Notes: generated by a model not told the origin, from the letters alone. Shown: positions 1 through 7,156, numbered from the stretch's first letter. The stretch is DNA of 13,623 bases from Alphaproteobacteria bacterium (GCA_014239005.1 JABAAA010000020.1:1-13623), one strand, 5' to 3'. Numbers and translations are program-made.

Positions 1-267
1 TGATCTTCAGGTTGACCGCTTTGGCGTCAAGCTCGGCAACGTCCAATGTCGCGCGCTTGTTGTAATCGACCTCGAACGATTGCGGATAGGTGAAGTTCTC
101 CGCCTCTTCGGGAGCGAAGAAGACTTGCTGCGTGCGTCCTCCCAGCCTTTCGTGATGCATCGCCACAGCTTGTTGCTCTGCTTGTTGGTCTGCCTGTTGG
201 TCTTCTAGCGCTGCCATACCCTGACCTCCCCTTCGTAAGGATCGACGGTGTCGATCTCGTGCGGAAA
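1..267. repeat. Copy B of an 804-bp tandem duplication (visible part)
   Basis: Bases 1-267 match 805-1071 with one mismatch (38 versus 842), an offset of exactly 804 bp. The copy holds an out-of-frame tail of mgsA (205-267), the mgsB ribosome-binding site and the first 72 codons of mgsB (start at 217). Homology ends abruptly at 267/268. The copy probably continues beyond the left edge. Confidence 0.95.
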
Positions 268-1021
268 CGTACAGCGCCAGCTTGCGTTTCAGGAACGCTA
301 CTTCCAGCTCGGTCGTCTCGCCCTCGACGGCATCGACGCCGAGGCTCTCGATGTTGCCGCCGACAAAGATGGTGCCGTCGTACATGGAATCGCCCAAGTT
401 TTTGCCTGCGTCGCCGCACACGATCATCCTTCCGCGCTGCATCATGAACCCGGATAATATTCCTGTCTTTCCGCCGACGATGATCGTTCCCCCCTTCATG
501 TCGATTCCCGTGCGTGATCCGACATCGCCCTTGCAGACGAGATCGCCGCCGCGCAAGGCTGCGCCGAAAGTGGATCCTGCGTTTTTCTCGATGACGACCG
601 AGCCCGCCATCATGTTCTCTGCACACGACCATCCGACGCGCCCCTTGATGCGGATGTTGGGACCGTCGATCAAGCCGCAGCCAAAGTAGCCCAAGCTGCC
701 CTCGATGTGCAAGTTCAGGCGGTTGAGAATGCCCACCGCCAACGAGTGCTTGGCACCAGGGTTCTGCAGCACGATCGTGCCGTAGCCCTCACTCATGAGC
801 TGCCTGATCTTCAGGTTGACCGCTTTGGCGTCAAGCTCGGCTACGTCCAATGTCGCGCGCTTGTTGTAATCGACCTCGAACGATTGCGGATAGGTGAAGT
901 TCTCCGCCTCTTCGGGAGCGAAGAAGACTTGCTGCGTGCGTCCTCCCAGCCTTTCGTGATGCATCGCCACAGCTTGTTGCTCTGCTTGTTGGTCTGCCTG
1001 TTGGTCTTCTAGCGCTGCCAT
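1..1021 (-). CDS. mgsB: MgsB-like (GlxC/GXGXG) subunit of N-methylglutamate synthase, internally duplicated, 3' end outside window
   Basis: An open frame of 340 codons runs from the ATG at 1021 to the left edge with no stop. Residues about 105-225 are a run of Gly-rich strands (LGYFGCGLIDGP, RGGDLVCKGDVGSRTG, KGGTIIVGGKTG, YDGTIFVGGN). This is the beta-helix GXGXG domain found at the C-terminus of glutamate synthase and as the separate subunit GlxC/MgsB. With MgsA and MgsC it should form N-methylglutamate synthase, which transfers glutamyl-bound methylamine to make N-methylglutamate. The start overlaps the end of mgsA by 13 nt and follows a GGGGAGG Shine-Dalgarno. From about codon 252 the frame reads a non-native linker derived from out-of-frame mgsA sequence, and at codon 269 (ATG at 217) it begins MgsB again. 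The first copy therefore seems to lack its native C-terminal tail, while the second may be complete beyond the edge. The subunit assignment is good; whether the fused form is functional is unknown. Confidence 0.8.
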   Translation of the reverse strand, partial: MAALEDQQADQQAEQQAVAMHHERLGGRTQQVFFAPEEAENFTYPQSFEVDYNKRATLDVAELDAKAVNLKIRQLMSEGYGTIVLQNPGAKHSLAVGILNRLNLHIEGSLGYFGCGLIDGPNIRIKGRVGWSCAENMMAGSVVIEKNAGSTFGAALRGGDLVCKGDVGSRTGIDMKGGTIIVGGKTGILSGFMMQRGRMIVCGDAGKNLGDSMYDGTIFVGGNIESLGVDAVEGETTELEVAFLKRKLALYVSARDRHRRSLRRGGQGMAALEDQQADQQAEQQAVAMHHERLGGRTQQVFFAPEEAENFTYPQSFEVDYNKRATLDVAELDAKAVNLKI

Positions 1022-1071
1022 ACCCTGACCTCCCCTTCGTAAGGATCGACGGTGTCGATCTCGTGCGGAAA
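805..1071. repeat. Copy A counterpart of the 804-bp tandem duplication
   Basis: This partner of 1-267 covers the last 21 codons of mgsA, the mgsA-mgsB overlap and the first 72 codons of mgsB. The full unit is inferred to be 268-1071, directly followed on the minus strand by the second copy. The only difference between the visible copies is a synonymous Val codon (GTA here, GTT in the other). Confidence 0.95.
971..1006 (-). repeat. Three 12-bp units in the MgsB N-terminus
   Basis: Three imperfect 12-bp units encode DQQA, DQQA and EQQA just after the mgsB start. The same triplet recurs at 167-202 in the duplicated copy. Confidence 0.8.
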
Positions 1072-1977
1072 GACGCTTCGGATCGCCACCTCTTCGGAGG
1101 CGAGTGCGGTGAATTCGTCGCTTTCGTAGAGCACCATGGGTTTCGCCGCCATGGAATCTTTTGCAAGCCCCAAGCTGTCGTGGGTGGCGACGAGATAGGT
1201 GAAGACGCCGTCTAATACATCGACCGATTCTTTCATCGCCTGTTCGAGCTCGATGCCTTCGGAGAGGCGGTCAGCGATATAGACGGCGATGAGCTCGCTA
1301 TCGCAGTTGGACATGAATCGATGCCCGCGCCGCTCCATCTCGCGCCGCGAGTTCCAATAGTTCGTCAGCTGCCCGTTGTGGACAACCGAGATGTCGGCAA
1401 AGGGGTATGCCCAATAGGGATGGGCGGATCGTATGTCGACATCGGATTCGGTCGCCATGCGCGTATGCCCGATCGCATGCGATCCTTCGAACCCCTCCAG
1501 CGCGTAGTCCGATGCGATCTGTTGGGCGTCGCCGAGGTCTTTGACGAGCTCCAAAGACTTGCCGAGCGAGAGGATCTCTGCGCCCTCGACATCTTCGATG
1601 AAGTTGGCAAGGCGTCGCAAGTCTCCCTCGAAGGCGAAGCGGTAGCGATAGGCGTACTCGCGCACCTTCTCGGGACGAATGTTTTTTGCGCCCAGCTCTT
1701 CCAGCCGTGCATCGACGGTGTCTTTGCGCTCGGCGATCTGCTTGGCGATGCGAAAGCCGTGCAAGGTCTCTTCCTGCTCGGCGAACTTGATGCGCATGAT
1801 ATAGTCGCCGCTCTTGCTGCCGCTTTTGCCGTTCGCCCCGCCCCCTTCTGCTTGACCGTAGAGCGCCAAGCCCGTCGAATCGGGTCCCCGATGCTTCAGC
1901 GCCGTCAGCATCTGCGTCATCTGCTCGCCGATCTTCGCCTGACGCCCTTTGTGAATAAGTCCCGCGATGCCACACAT
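1009..1977 (-). CDS. mgsA: MgsA: class II glutamine-amidotransferase-type subunit of N-methylglutamate synthase
   Basis: A 322-residue protein starting MCGIAGLIHKG. Removal of Met exposes Cys2, the N-terminal nucleophile of class II (Ntn) amidotransferases. Other family marks are HRGPDSTG near residue 30, GHTRMATES with H171-R173, HNGQLTNYW with H200-N201-G202, and NCDSE with D226. In N-methylglutamate synthase this subunit corresponds to the glutaminase domain of glutamate synthase (GlxB-like), releasing the amine from a gamma-glutamyl amide. An AAAAGGAGCAAACT Shine-Dalgarno precedes the ATG, 48 nt after gmaS. A Gly/Ser/Lys-rich insert (about residues 46-57) contains GKSG-SKSG, an imperfect 12-bp repeat (1807-1830). 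The 3' end overlaps mgsB by 13 nt, suggesting translational coupling. Glutamate synthase accessory GlxB is the alternative name; the neighbours favour Mgs. Confidence 0.85.
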   Translation of the reverse strand: MCGIAGLIHKGRQAKIGEQMTQMLTALKHRGPDSTGLALYGQAEGGGANGKSGSKSGDYIMRIKFAEQEETLHGFRIAKQIAERKDTVDARLEELGAKNIRPEKVREYAYRYRFAFEGDLRRLANFIEDVEGAEILSLGKSLELVKDLGDAQQIASDYALEGFEGSHAIGHTRMATESDVDIRSAHPYWAYPFADISVVHNGQLTNYWNSRREMERRGHRFMSNCDSELIAVYIADRLSEGIELEQAMKESVDVLDGVFTYLVATHDSLGLAKDSMAAKPMVLYESDEFTALASEEVAIRSVFPHEIDTVDPYEGEVRVWQR

Positions 1978-2025
1978 AGTTTGCTCCTTTTGCTTCGCTG
2001 TTGTCTTGCTGTGTCTATGCTCACC

Positions 2026-3498
2026 TTACGGCAGGCAATCCCAGTATGTTTCGAGATCCCACTCGGTGACAGTGCCCATGAACCGTTCCCACTCGTCGCG
2101 CTTGTAGTGCAAGAAGACCCTGAGCATGTCGTCCGGCATGGAGGCAGCGATGACCTTGTCTTCTTCGAGTCGCTCCAAGGCTTCGCCCAACGAGAGGGGT
2201 AGTTTTCTGACCTTTTTGCCTTTTTCGATCGCCTCGTAGATGTTCCGATTCTCCGGTTCGCCAGGGTCCATGTTTCGTGCAATGCCGTCGTCGAAGGCTT
2301 GCAAGACGGCGCCCGCCATGAGGTAGGGGTTCACCATGGAATCGACGGCGCGATATTCGAAGCGTCCCGGTGCCGAGACGCGCAAGCCGCAGGTTCGGTT
2401 TTGGTATCCCCAGTCGGCATAGACGGGGGCCCAAAAGCCCGTATCCCACAGGCGTCGGTAGGAGTTGACCGTCGAGCAGCCAATGGCGGTGAGCGCGGGC
2501 AGATGCTCGACGACGCCGCCGATCGCCTTCAAGCCGACAGGACCGGGCTTGTGCTGGTCGACGCTGGTATCGGGCATGAAGAAGTTTTCGCCGCCTTGCC
2601 AGTACGCGAAGGCTTGCGGCATGCCCGTTGCGCCATCGCGCTGCAGGGATTCTTTAAACTTTTCCTCCCCCCCCTTCCACAAGGAAAGGTTGTGGTGACA
2701 GCCCGAAGCAGAAACGCCCATAAAGGGCTTGCTCATGAAACAGGCGATGAGGTTTTCTTCGCGCGCGACTTGCGCACAAATTTGTCGATAGGTGGCAAGG
2801 CGGTCTGCGGTGCGCAGACAATCGTCGAAGGTGTAGTTGAGCTCCAGCTGCCCTGGCGCGTCCTCGTGGTCGCCCTGGATCATGTCCAAGCCCATCGCGC
2901 GCGCGTAGCGGATCACCTTCATGAAGACGGGACGCAAGGATTCGAACTGATCGATGTGGTAGCAGAAGGGTTTGGAGAATCCATCGCCCGGTTTTCCGTC
3001 CTCGCGTCGTTTGAGCCACATCATCTCGGGCTCTGCGCCGCTGCGCAGTTGCATGCCGTTCTTTTTCTGAAAGGCTTCGTGGAGGATGCGCAAGTTTCCT
3101 CGGCAATCGGAGGTCAGGTGTCCGCCGGGGTTCTCATTCTCTTCGCGGTTGCGGAAGCAGGTGACATAGACACTGCCGACGCGTTTGTCCCAGGGCAGTT
3201 GCACGAAGGTCTCCGGATCGGGAATGCCGACGAGCTCGGAGGCTTCGGGTCCGTAGCCAATGTACTCCCCGTGCCGATCGGTAAACAGGTTGGCGGTTGC
3301 GCCGTAGACGAGCTGGAATCCTTTCTGCGCCATGCTCTCCCAATGGTCGGCAGGCACGCCCTTGCCGACGATGCGTCCCGTCACCGAGATGAACTGATAG
3401 TAGATATATTCGATCTTCAAACCGTCGATGAGTTTCCTCACCTCTTTGACGCGATCCGCGCGTCCTTTTGCCTCGACATGGGCTTCCAAATCACTCAT
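2026..3498 (-). CDS. gmaS: Glutamine-synthetase-family ligase, probable gamma-glutamylmethylamide synthetase (GmaS)
   Basis: A 490-residue protein of the glutamine synthetase superfamily. The N-terminal beta-grasp region holds YIYYQFISVTGRIVGKGVPA. The catalytic domain shows the first metal/glutamate site GAEPEMMW, then GDHEDAPGQLELNY, FMSKPFMGVSASGCHHNLSL, and the arginine-rich active-site stretch NRTCGLRVSAPGRFEYRAVD. It should ligate an amine to glutamate using ATP. Beside mgs and mgd genes, methylamine is the likely amine, giving gamma-glutamylmethylamide, the first NMG-pathway intermediate. A GAGGAG site lies 7 nt before the ATG. It sits 42 nt after the FAD gene and 48 nt before mgsA, so all are likely co-transcribed. 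It could instead be an ordinary or type III glutamine synthetase making glutamine, because sequence motifs alone do not separate these activities. An 8-C tract lies at 2667-2674. Confidence 0.72.
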   Translation of the reverse strand: MSDLEAHVEAKGRADRVKEVRKLIDGLKIEYIYYQFISVTGRIVGKGVPADHWESMAQKGFQLVYGATANLFTDRHGEYIGYGPEASELVGIPDPETFVQLPWDKRVGSVYVTCFRNREENENPGGHLTSDCRGNLRILHEAFQKKNGMQLRSGAEPEMMWLKRREDGKPGDGFSKPFCYHIDQFESLRPVFMKVIRYARAMGLDMIQGDHEDAPGQLELNYTFDDCLRTADRLATYRQICAQVAREENLIACFMSKPFMGVSASGCHHNLSLWKGGEEKFKESLQRDGATGMPQAFAYWQGGENFFMPDTSVDQHKPGPVGLKAIGGVVEHLPALTAIGCSTVNSYRRLWDTGFWAPVYADWGYQNRTCGLRVSAPGRFEYRAVDSMVNPYLMAGAVLQAFDDGIARNMDPGEPENRNIYEAIEKGKKVRKLPLSLGEALERLEEDKVIAASMPDDMLRVFLHYKRDEWERFMGTVTEWDLETYWDCLP

Positions 3499-3540
3499 GG
3501 AGTTTCTCCTCGTATAGACATAGACAGGGAAAAGAGAACA

Positions 3541-4905
3541 TCAGCTCCAAGGGAAGGGGCTTTTGCTCGTGGGATGCAACGCTCCGCGCTCGTAGCGCGC
3601 GAAGCGGAAGGGTTCCAGCAAGGCGCTTGTCGCGCCCAGCAGCTCTTCGGCGACCAAATGACCGACCCCGATCATCTTGTAGCCGTGGTTCGAATCGGCG
3701 ATCACATAGACATTGTCGCAGAAACGATCGAAGACGGGAAAGCTGTCGGGAGTAAAGCATCCGACCCCGCCTGAGGGTTCTTCGAGGTAGAGCGATCGTT
3801 TTCCTTCAAATCGCTGTTGACAGGCAGCAAGCGCGCAGCACCACATGTCAGGAAAGGTTTTGCTGGCTGTAAACTGCGGCGATTCCGGACCGTAAGGGTC
3901 GACGGCGACCTCGTCGGCTTCAAGGTCGATCTTGTACGGTGCCGCCCCACCTTGCACGCCCCCGAAGTTCCGATCGGGCTTGTAGTAGACGCCCCATATG
4001 CCTTCCTTCACGATCTCCTTGCCGCTCTGTTTGTCGATGAGGGGTTGTTCGGAATCCACATGGAACACGGGCGGGGTTTCGCCGTCGTTCGTTTGTTGGT
4101 ACGAAGGATCGACTTGCAACACCCCTTCTTCCAGCTGCCAGTAGCGCCACATGGGAACGGTGGTTGCCTTTCCATTGTTTTCCTGCCCGTTGTTTTCCTG
4201 CCCGCTTCGCACGGAGACCTGTTGCGGCAAGTCGAGCATCGCCCACAGGTCGCGCACCCAAGGACCTACGGCGACGACGATTTGCTCGCATGCGATCGTG
4301 CCTTGGTCGGTTTCGACAGCGCGCACGGCTTGAGAACCGTTGTCGCGCTGGAATCCTGTGACGCGGCACTGGGGTACGATCTGCACCCCGCGCGCGCGCG
4401 CTTTTGCCGCCAAACCTTCCAGAGAGGCTTGGTTGTGGGCGAATCCGCCGCGTTTTTCGTGCAACACCGAGGTGGTGTCTTCCATCTGCCAGTCTTCGAC
4501 GATCTTTTTCATATAGCGCCTGCAATCGTCTTTTCCTTCGACGAAGGTCGATTCGTATCCGATGGCTTGCTGCTCGGCGTAGATCTGCGCGACATCCTCG
4601 TGCATGGTCTCCGGACTGATCTGCATGTAGCCCACGGACTGGTAGTGAAAGGCTTCGGGGTCGCTTTCCCAAACGCCGACGCTGTGCGCCATGAGCTCGC
4701 GCATAGCGGGCTGGAAGTAGTTGTTGCGCACGACGCCGCAGGCGATTCCGCTCGCCCCTGCGCCGATATCGCTTTTGTCGAGGACGACGATCGAAGGATC
4801 ATTCCCGTTGCGCGCACCCAACAGGTCACTCAGTCGCCACGCGAGCGACAGCGAGTGGATGCCGGCACCGATCAACACATAGTCTGCGGATTGTGGCAGT
4901 GCCAT
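3541..4905 (-). CDS. DAO-family FAD-dependent oxidoreductase (sarcosine-oxidase/MgdA-like), function unassigned
   Basis: The chosen start is the ATG at 4905 (MALPQSADYV), because an AGGAG lies 10 nt upstream and the FAD-binding strand follows at once. The frame stays open further upstream (to 4983) but that part looks non-coding and would overlap the promoter. The protein is 454 residues. It has a Rossmann dinucleotide motif at residues 13-18 (GAGIHS, third Gly replaced by Ser), CGVVRNNYFQPAM near residue 62, and a C-terminal FAD closure CFTPDSFPVFDRF...DSNHGYKM like the TPD and HGFK segments of monomeric sarcosine oxidase. The Cys that holds flavin covalently in that enzyme appears to be absent. 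A likely substrate is an N-methylated or secondary amino acid. It is the first gene of the operon with gmaS and mgsAB, so it probably serves amine metabolism, but it is not one of the named NMG enzymes. Confidence 0.7.
   Translation of the reverse strand: MALPQSADYVLIGAGIHSLSLAWRLSDLLGARNGNDPSIVVLDKSDIGAGASGIACGVVRNNYFQPAMRELMAHSVGVWESDPEAFHYQSVGYMQISPETMHEDVAQIYAEQQAIGYESTFVEGKDDCRRYMKKIVEDWQMEDTTSVLHEKRGGFAHNQASLEGLAAKARARGVQIVPQCRVTGFQRDNGSQAVRAVETDQGTIACEQIVVAVGPWVRDLWAMLDLPQQVSVRSGQENNGQENNGKATTVPMWRYWQLEEGVLQVDPSYQQTNDGETPPVFHVDSEQPLIDKQSGKEIVKEGIWGVYYKPDRNFGGVQGGAAPYKIDLEADEVAVDPYGPESPQFTASKTFPDMWCCALAACQQRFEGKRSLYLEEPSGGVGCFTPDSFPVFDRFCDNVYVIADSNHGYKMIGVGHLVAEELLGATSALLEPFRFARYERGALHPTSKSPFPWS
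4175..4204 (-). repeat. Exact 15-bp tandem repeat (x2) in the FAD oxidoreductase gene
   Basis: Two identical 15-bp units, TTGTTTTCCTGCCCG on the plus strand, encode the doubled peptide GQENN-GQENN in a probable surface loop. Confidence 0.9.
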
Positions 4906-4942
4906 GCTATTCGCTCTCCTCCCTTCCTTGTTTCTCGCATGA

Positions 4943-4983
4943 GCCCCCGCGACACTATAGAGGGGGCGGGTGCAGGATTGCAA
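4943..4983 (-). promoter_or_regulatory. Sigma70-like promoter of the FAD-gmaS-mgs operon, with an inverted repeat around -10
   Basis: Read on the minus strand, TTGCAA (4983-4978) and TATAGT (4959-4954) are separated by 18 nt, giving a start near 4947 and a leader of about 42 nt. The 6-bp arms GCCCCC (4943-4948) and GGGGGC (4962-4967) flank the -10 box and could be a repressor site or a hairpin. This is based on similarity to consensus only. Confidence 0.45.
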
Positions 4984-5049
4984 GATTTTTTACAAAAATT
5001 TCCACTTTTTTCGTTTAAGGGCTTGCAACTCCCGTCCTTCCTGTCTTAC

Positions 5050-5137
5050 AAGAGGGGAGCAAGGGGGGAGCACAAGGGGGAGCAAGGGGGGAGCACAAGG
5101 GGGAGCAGGGGGGAGCACAGGGGGGATAGGGGGGAAG
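5050..5137. repeat. G-rich minisatellite, potential G-quadruplex
   Basis: Two identical 23-bp units (5058-5080, 5081-5103) and a third degenerate one (5104-5125) of the form AGCAAGGGGGGAGCACAAGG plus GGG. The stretch carries about nine runs of four to six G on the plus strand, enough for several G-quadruplexes. It lies between the divergent mgs and amt transcription units. No coding content was recognised here. Confidence 0.8.
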
Positions 5138-5188
5138 ATTGGCTCGCGCATCCGCTGCGAGTCCGCACGATAGGAAGAGCTGGAGAAG

Positions 5189-5217
5189 ATGACAAGAAAA
5201 CAGCGAATCTTCATATT
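5189..5217 (+). promoter_or_regulatory. Possible plus-strand promoter in the amt leader region
   Basis: ATGACA (5189-5194) and CATATT (5212-5217) are spaced by 17 nt and match the sigma70 boxes at 5/6 and 4/6. A start near 5224 would give a leader RNA of about 155 nt ending at the terminator 5342-5379. Confidence 0.3.
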
Positions 5218-5341
5218 GGATGACAAGTTCTTTTTGCCGAACCGATTGTTTTTGGCAGACGGTGTCGTCTTTTTTCAGATTTGTCCGCAAGTCTATCACC
5301 AAGTCCGCGACCGCGTCGCAGGCGTGGTCAAGGTATTCGGT

Positions 5342-5379
5342 AGCGTTCGTGAGATGATGTCTCTCGGACGCTTTTTTTT
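5342..5379 (+). terminator. Intrinsic terminator upstream of amt
   Basis: AGCGTTCG (5342-5349) pairs with CGGACGCT (5365-5372), allowing one G-U pair. The stem continues past one mismatch with GAGA/TCTC around a 5-nt loop and is followed by eight T (5372-5379). The hairpin plus U-tract is the classic rho-independent form. It lies 100 nt before amt with no convincing gene in front of it, so it may end a leader RNA (attenuator) or a small RNA. A weaker 5-bp hairpin with a T run lies at 5257-5275. Confidence 0.6.
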
Positions 5380-5391
5380 GCGTTATTCAAA

Positions 5392-5436
5392 GACAAGTTC
5401 GGAATTTTCGGAAAAAGTTCGAAAATTCGACTTGTC
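5392..5436. promoter_or_regulatory. Long imperfect inverted repeat directly upstream of amt
   Basis: GACAAGTTCGGAATTTTCG (5392-5410) and CGAAAATTCGACTTGTC (5420-5436) can form a 17-bp stem with two single-base bulges and a 9-nt loop. No U-tract follows, so it is more likely an operator or an RNA structure than a terminator. The left arm's GACAAGTTC also occurs at 5222-5230. It ends about 30 nt before the amt ribosome-binding site. Confidence 0.55.
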
Positions 5437-5479
5437 TCCTGCCTTTCCTGAAACCCGTTCCTGACAAGGAGGTCAACGA

Positions 5480-6886
5480 ATGGACACCGATATAGGAGCA
5501 CTGACCGTCATCTTCACAGAGTTTTACTACTGGTTGACGGTGCCACTGATGTTTCTCATCCATGTGGGCTTCTGCCTATACGAGGTTGGCGCCTCAAGGC
5601 GGAAGAACACGACGCACACGCTGTTGAAGAATGTGATGCTGATCCCTTTGGTGACGCTCACCTTCTACTTCTTCGGCTGGTGGATCTACTTCGCCTTTCC
5701 CAATGGTCCTTTCATCTTCCAGGGCAAAGGACTTGTCCCCGCGCCCAACGCCGTTCCTTGGAGCGAGCTCATGGGTCCGCATCTCGGCGGTCCTCCTGCC
5801 TCAGGCAGCATGACGAGCGCCGACGACAACGCCTATTGGGCTAGAATCAACGGCGTGTTTTGGGCAGCCTTCCTGCTGTTCTCATGGACGGCGGCCTCGA
5901 TCGTCTCCGGCGCGGTGATCGAGCGCATTCGCAACCAAGCCTTTTGGATCGTCGCCGTCATGATCGGCTCCGTGACTTGGGTCATCGACGCTTCGTGGGG
6001 ATGGCACTGGGACGGATGGATGGTCAAGCTGCTGGGCTACCACGACGCCTACGCATCAGGCGTGATCCACGCCATCGCAGGCGGAACGGCACTCGGTGTG
6101 CTTGTCCACCTCGGTCCCAGGATCGGCAAGTTCCGCAAGGACGGTAGCCCGCGCGCCATCCCGTTGCAGAACCCGTGGCTGGTCTCGATCGGATTGTTTC
6201 TGATCTACACGGGCTTTTGGGGCTTCTATGTGGCGTGCAACGTGCCCATCATCGCCGCAGAAGCGATCGGCTCACAAGGGCAGGTGTTCACCGCAACGAA
6301 CATCTACCTGACGCCGACGACGCTTTCAGCGATCACCTTCAACTTCCTGATGTCGCTATCAGGCGGTCTGCTCGTAGGCTACGCGGTTTCGCGTGGCGAC
6401 GCGTTTTGGACCTTCTCAGGCGGCTTGGCAGGGGTGATTACGGCGTCTGCCGGCAACGATCTCTACCACCCGATTCAAGCCATGTTGATCGGAGCAGTGG
6501 GCGCTTACCTCGCCTACAAGCTTCACAACTGGGTTGAGCGCACCTTCAAGATCGACGATGCCGTCGGTGCCGTGGCTGTCCATGGCTACGCGGGCTTCAT
6601 CGGACTTGTGATCTCGGGCTTCGTGCTGTGGGGCTATCCCTCCTCAGGTTTCGAGGGCTACGCCGCGATCACTCCTTGGGGGCAGACGATCGGTGCGGTG
6701 ATCATGTTCGTCGTACTGGGCTTCCTGCCCGCCTACATCCTCTGCGGCATTCTCAAAATGCTCGGCATGCTGCGCATTCCGCCTAGCATCGAGTTGGCTG
6801 GGTTGGACTGCTCTGCGATCGAAGCGGACGCGAAGGACGCGCGAGAACTCAAAGACGCCGAGCTTGCTCGGTCCAAAAAGTCCTAA
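5480..6886 (+). CDS. amt: Amt-family ammonium/methylammonium transporter
   Basis: A 468-residue polytopic membrane protein with about 11 hydrophobic segments. It carries an Amt-type GASRRKNTTHTLLKN cytoplasmic loop. The pore twin-His pair is visible as H197 (SGVIHAIAGG) and H368 (AVAVHGYAG). D189 lies eight residues before H197, as D160 does before H168 in E. coli AmtB. The SAGNDLYHP segment replaces the usual SPG-like stretch. It would move ammonium or methylammonium across the inner membrane. A strong AAGGAGG (5466-5472) lies 7 nt before the ATG. Placement between the mgs and mgd operons suggests uptake of the pathway's amine. The charged C-terminal tail (about 25 residues) could face GlnK/PII, but no glnK is in the window. 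Substrate preference cannot be read from sequence. Confidence 0.92.
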   Translation: MDTDIGALTVIFTEFYYWLTVPLMFLIHVGFCLYEVGASRRKNTTHTLLKNVMLIPLVTLTFYFFGWWIYFAFPNGPFIFQGKGLVPAPNAVPWSELMGPHLGGPPASGSMTSADDNAYWARINGVFWAAFLLFSWTAASIVSGAVIERIRNQAFWIVAVMIGSVTWVIDASWGWHWDGWMVKLLGYHDAYASGVIHAIAGGTALGVLVHLGPRIGKFRKDGSPRAIPLQNPWLVSIGLFLIYTGFWGFYVACNVPIIAAEAIGSQGQVFTATNIYLTPTTLSAITFNFLMSLSGGLLVGYAVSRGDAFWTFSGGLAGVITASAGNDLYHPIQAMLIGAVGAYLAYKLHNWVERTFKIDDAVGAVAVHGYAGFIGLVISGFVLWGYPSSGFEGYAAITPWGQTIGAVIMFVVLGFLPAYILCGILKMLGMLRIPPSIELAGLDCSAIEADAKDARELKDAELARSKKS

Positions 6887-6920
6887 CCCTCAGCAATCCT
6901 AACCTAAAGGAGGAACAAGC

Positions 6921-7139
6921 ATGTCACCGACAATCTCCAGTTGGGCAGTCGATCTGACGCAAGTCGGCGCGATCTACCCGTGGCTCGGTAGCGAATGTCT
7001 GCTCTACATTGCAGGCCTCGCCTTTTGGATCGGCTTCCATGTGTGGCAGATCTTCTTCGAAAACAAAACGCTTGCCAAAGAGAAAAAACACTTCTCCGGC
7101 GACAAGCTGAAAAAAGCCATCGACGCCAACAGTCCCTGA
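6921..7139 (+). CDS. Small single-helix membrane protein downstream of amt, unknown function
   Basis: A 72-residue protein with a strong AAAGGAGG 7 nt before its ATG, 34 nt after amt and before a clear terminator hairpin, so very likely translated and co-transcribed with amt. Residues about 22-45 form one hydrophobic, aromatic-rich segment (CLLYIAGLAFWIGFHVWQI). The C-terminal 25 residues are strongly basic (KNKTLAKEKKHF type), consistent with N-terminus out and C-terminus in the cytoplasm. I do not recognise a family. Tight coupling to amt suggests an accessory or regulatory partner of the transporter, which is inference only. Confidence 0.75.
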   Translation: MSPTISSWAVDLTQVGAIYPWLGSECLLYIAGLAFWIGFHVWQIFFENKTLAKEKKHFSGDKLKKAIDANSP

Positions 7140-7156
7140 CTGAGCGACGAGACAAA

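Noticed and set aside
1..1071. The long direct repeats as an insertion sequence or transposon ends
   Set aside because: The repeat contains only mgsA/mgsB sequence, with no transposase and no inverted ends; a tandem gene-segment duplication explains it.
5050..5137. The regular G-rich repeats as a possible CRISPR array
   Set aside because: Units are directly adjacent 23-bp repeats without unique spacers, and no cas genes are present.
2299..5223. Two long plus-strand frames (2299-3774, 491 codons; 3817-5223, 468 codons)
   Set aside because: They lie opposite gmaS and the FAD oxidoreductase, whose motifs are clear. The antisense products show no family features; they result from GC-rich codon use.
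5240..5275. A sigma54 promoter around TTGGCAGACGGTGTCGTC
   Set aside because: After GG and ten bases the sequence is CG, not the invariant GC, and the TTGC element is absent.
5189..5464. A 91-codon plus-strand reading frame in the amt leader region
   Set aside because: It runs through the strong intrinsic terminator and the inverted repeat, has no recognisable motif, and its start coincides with a promoter-like box.
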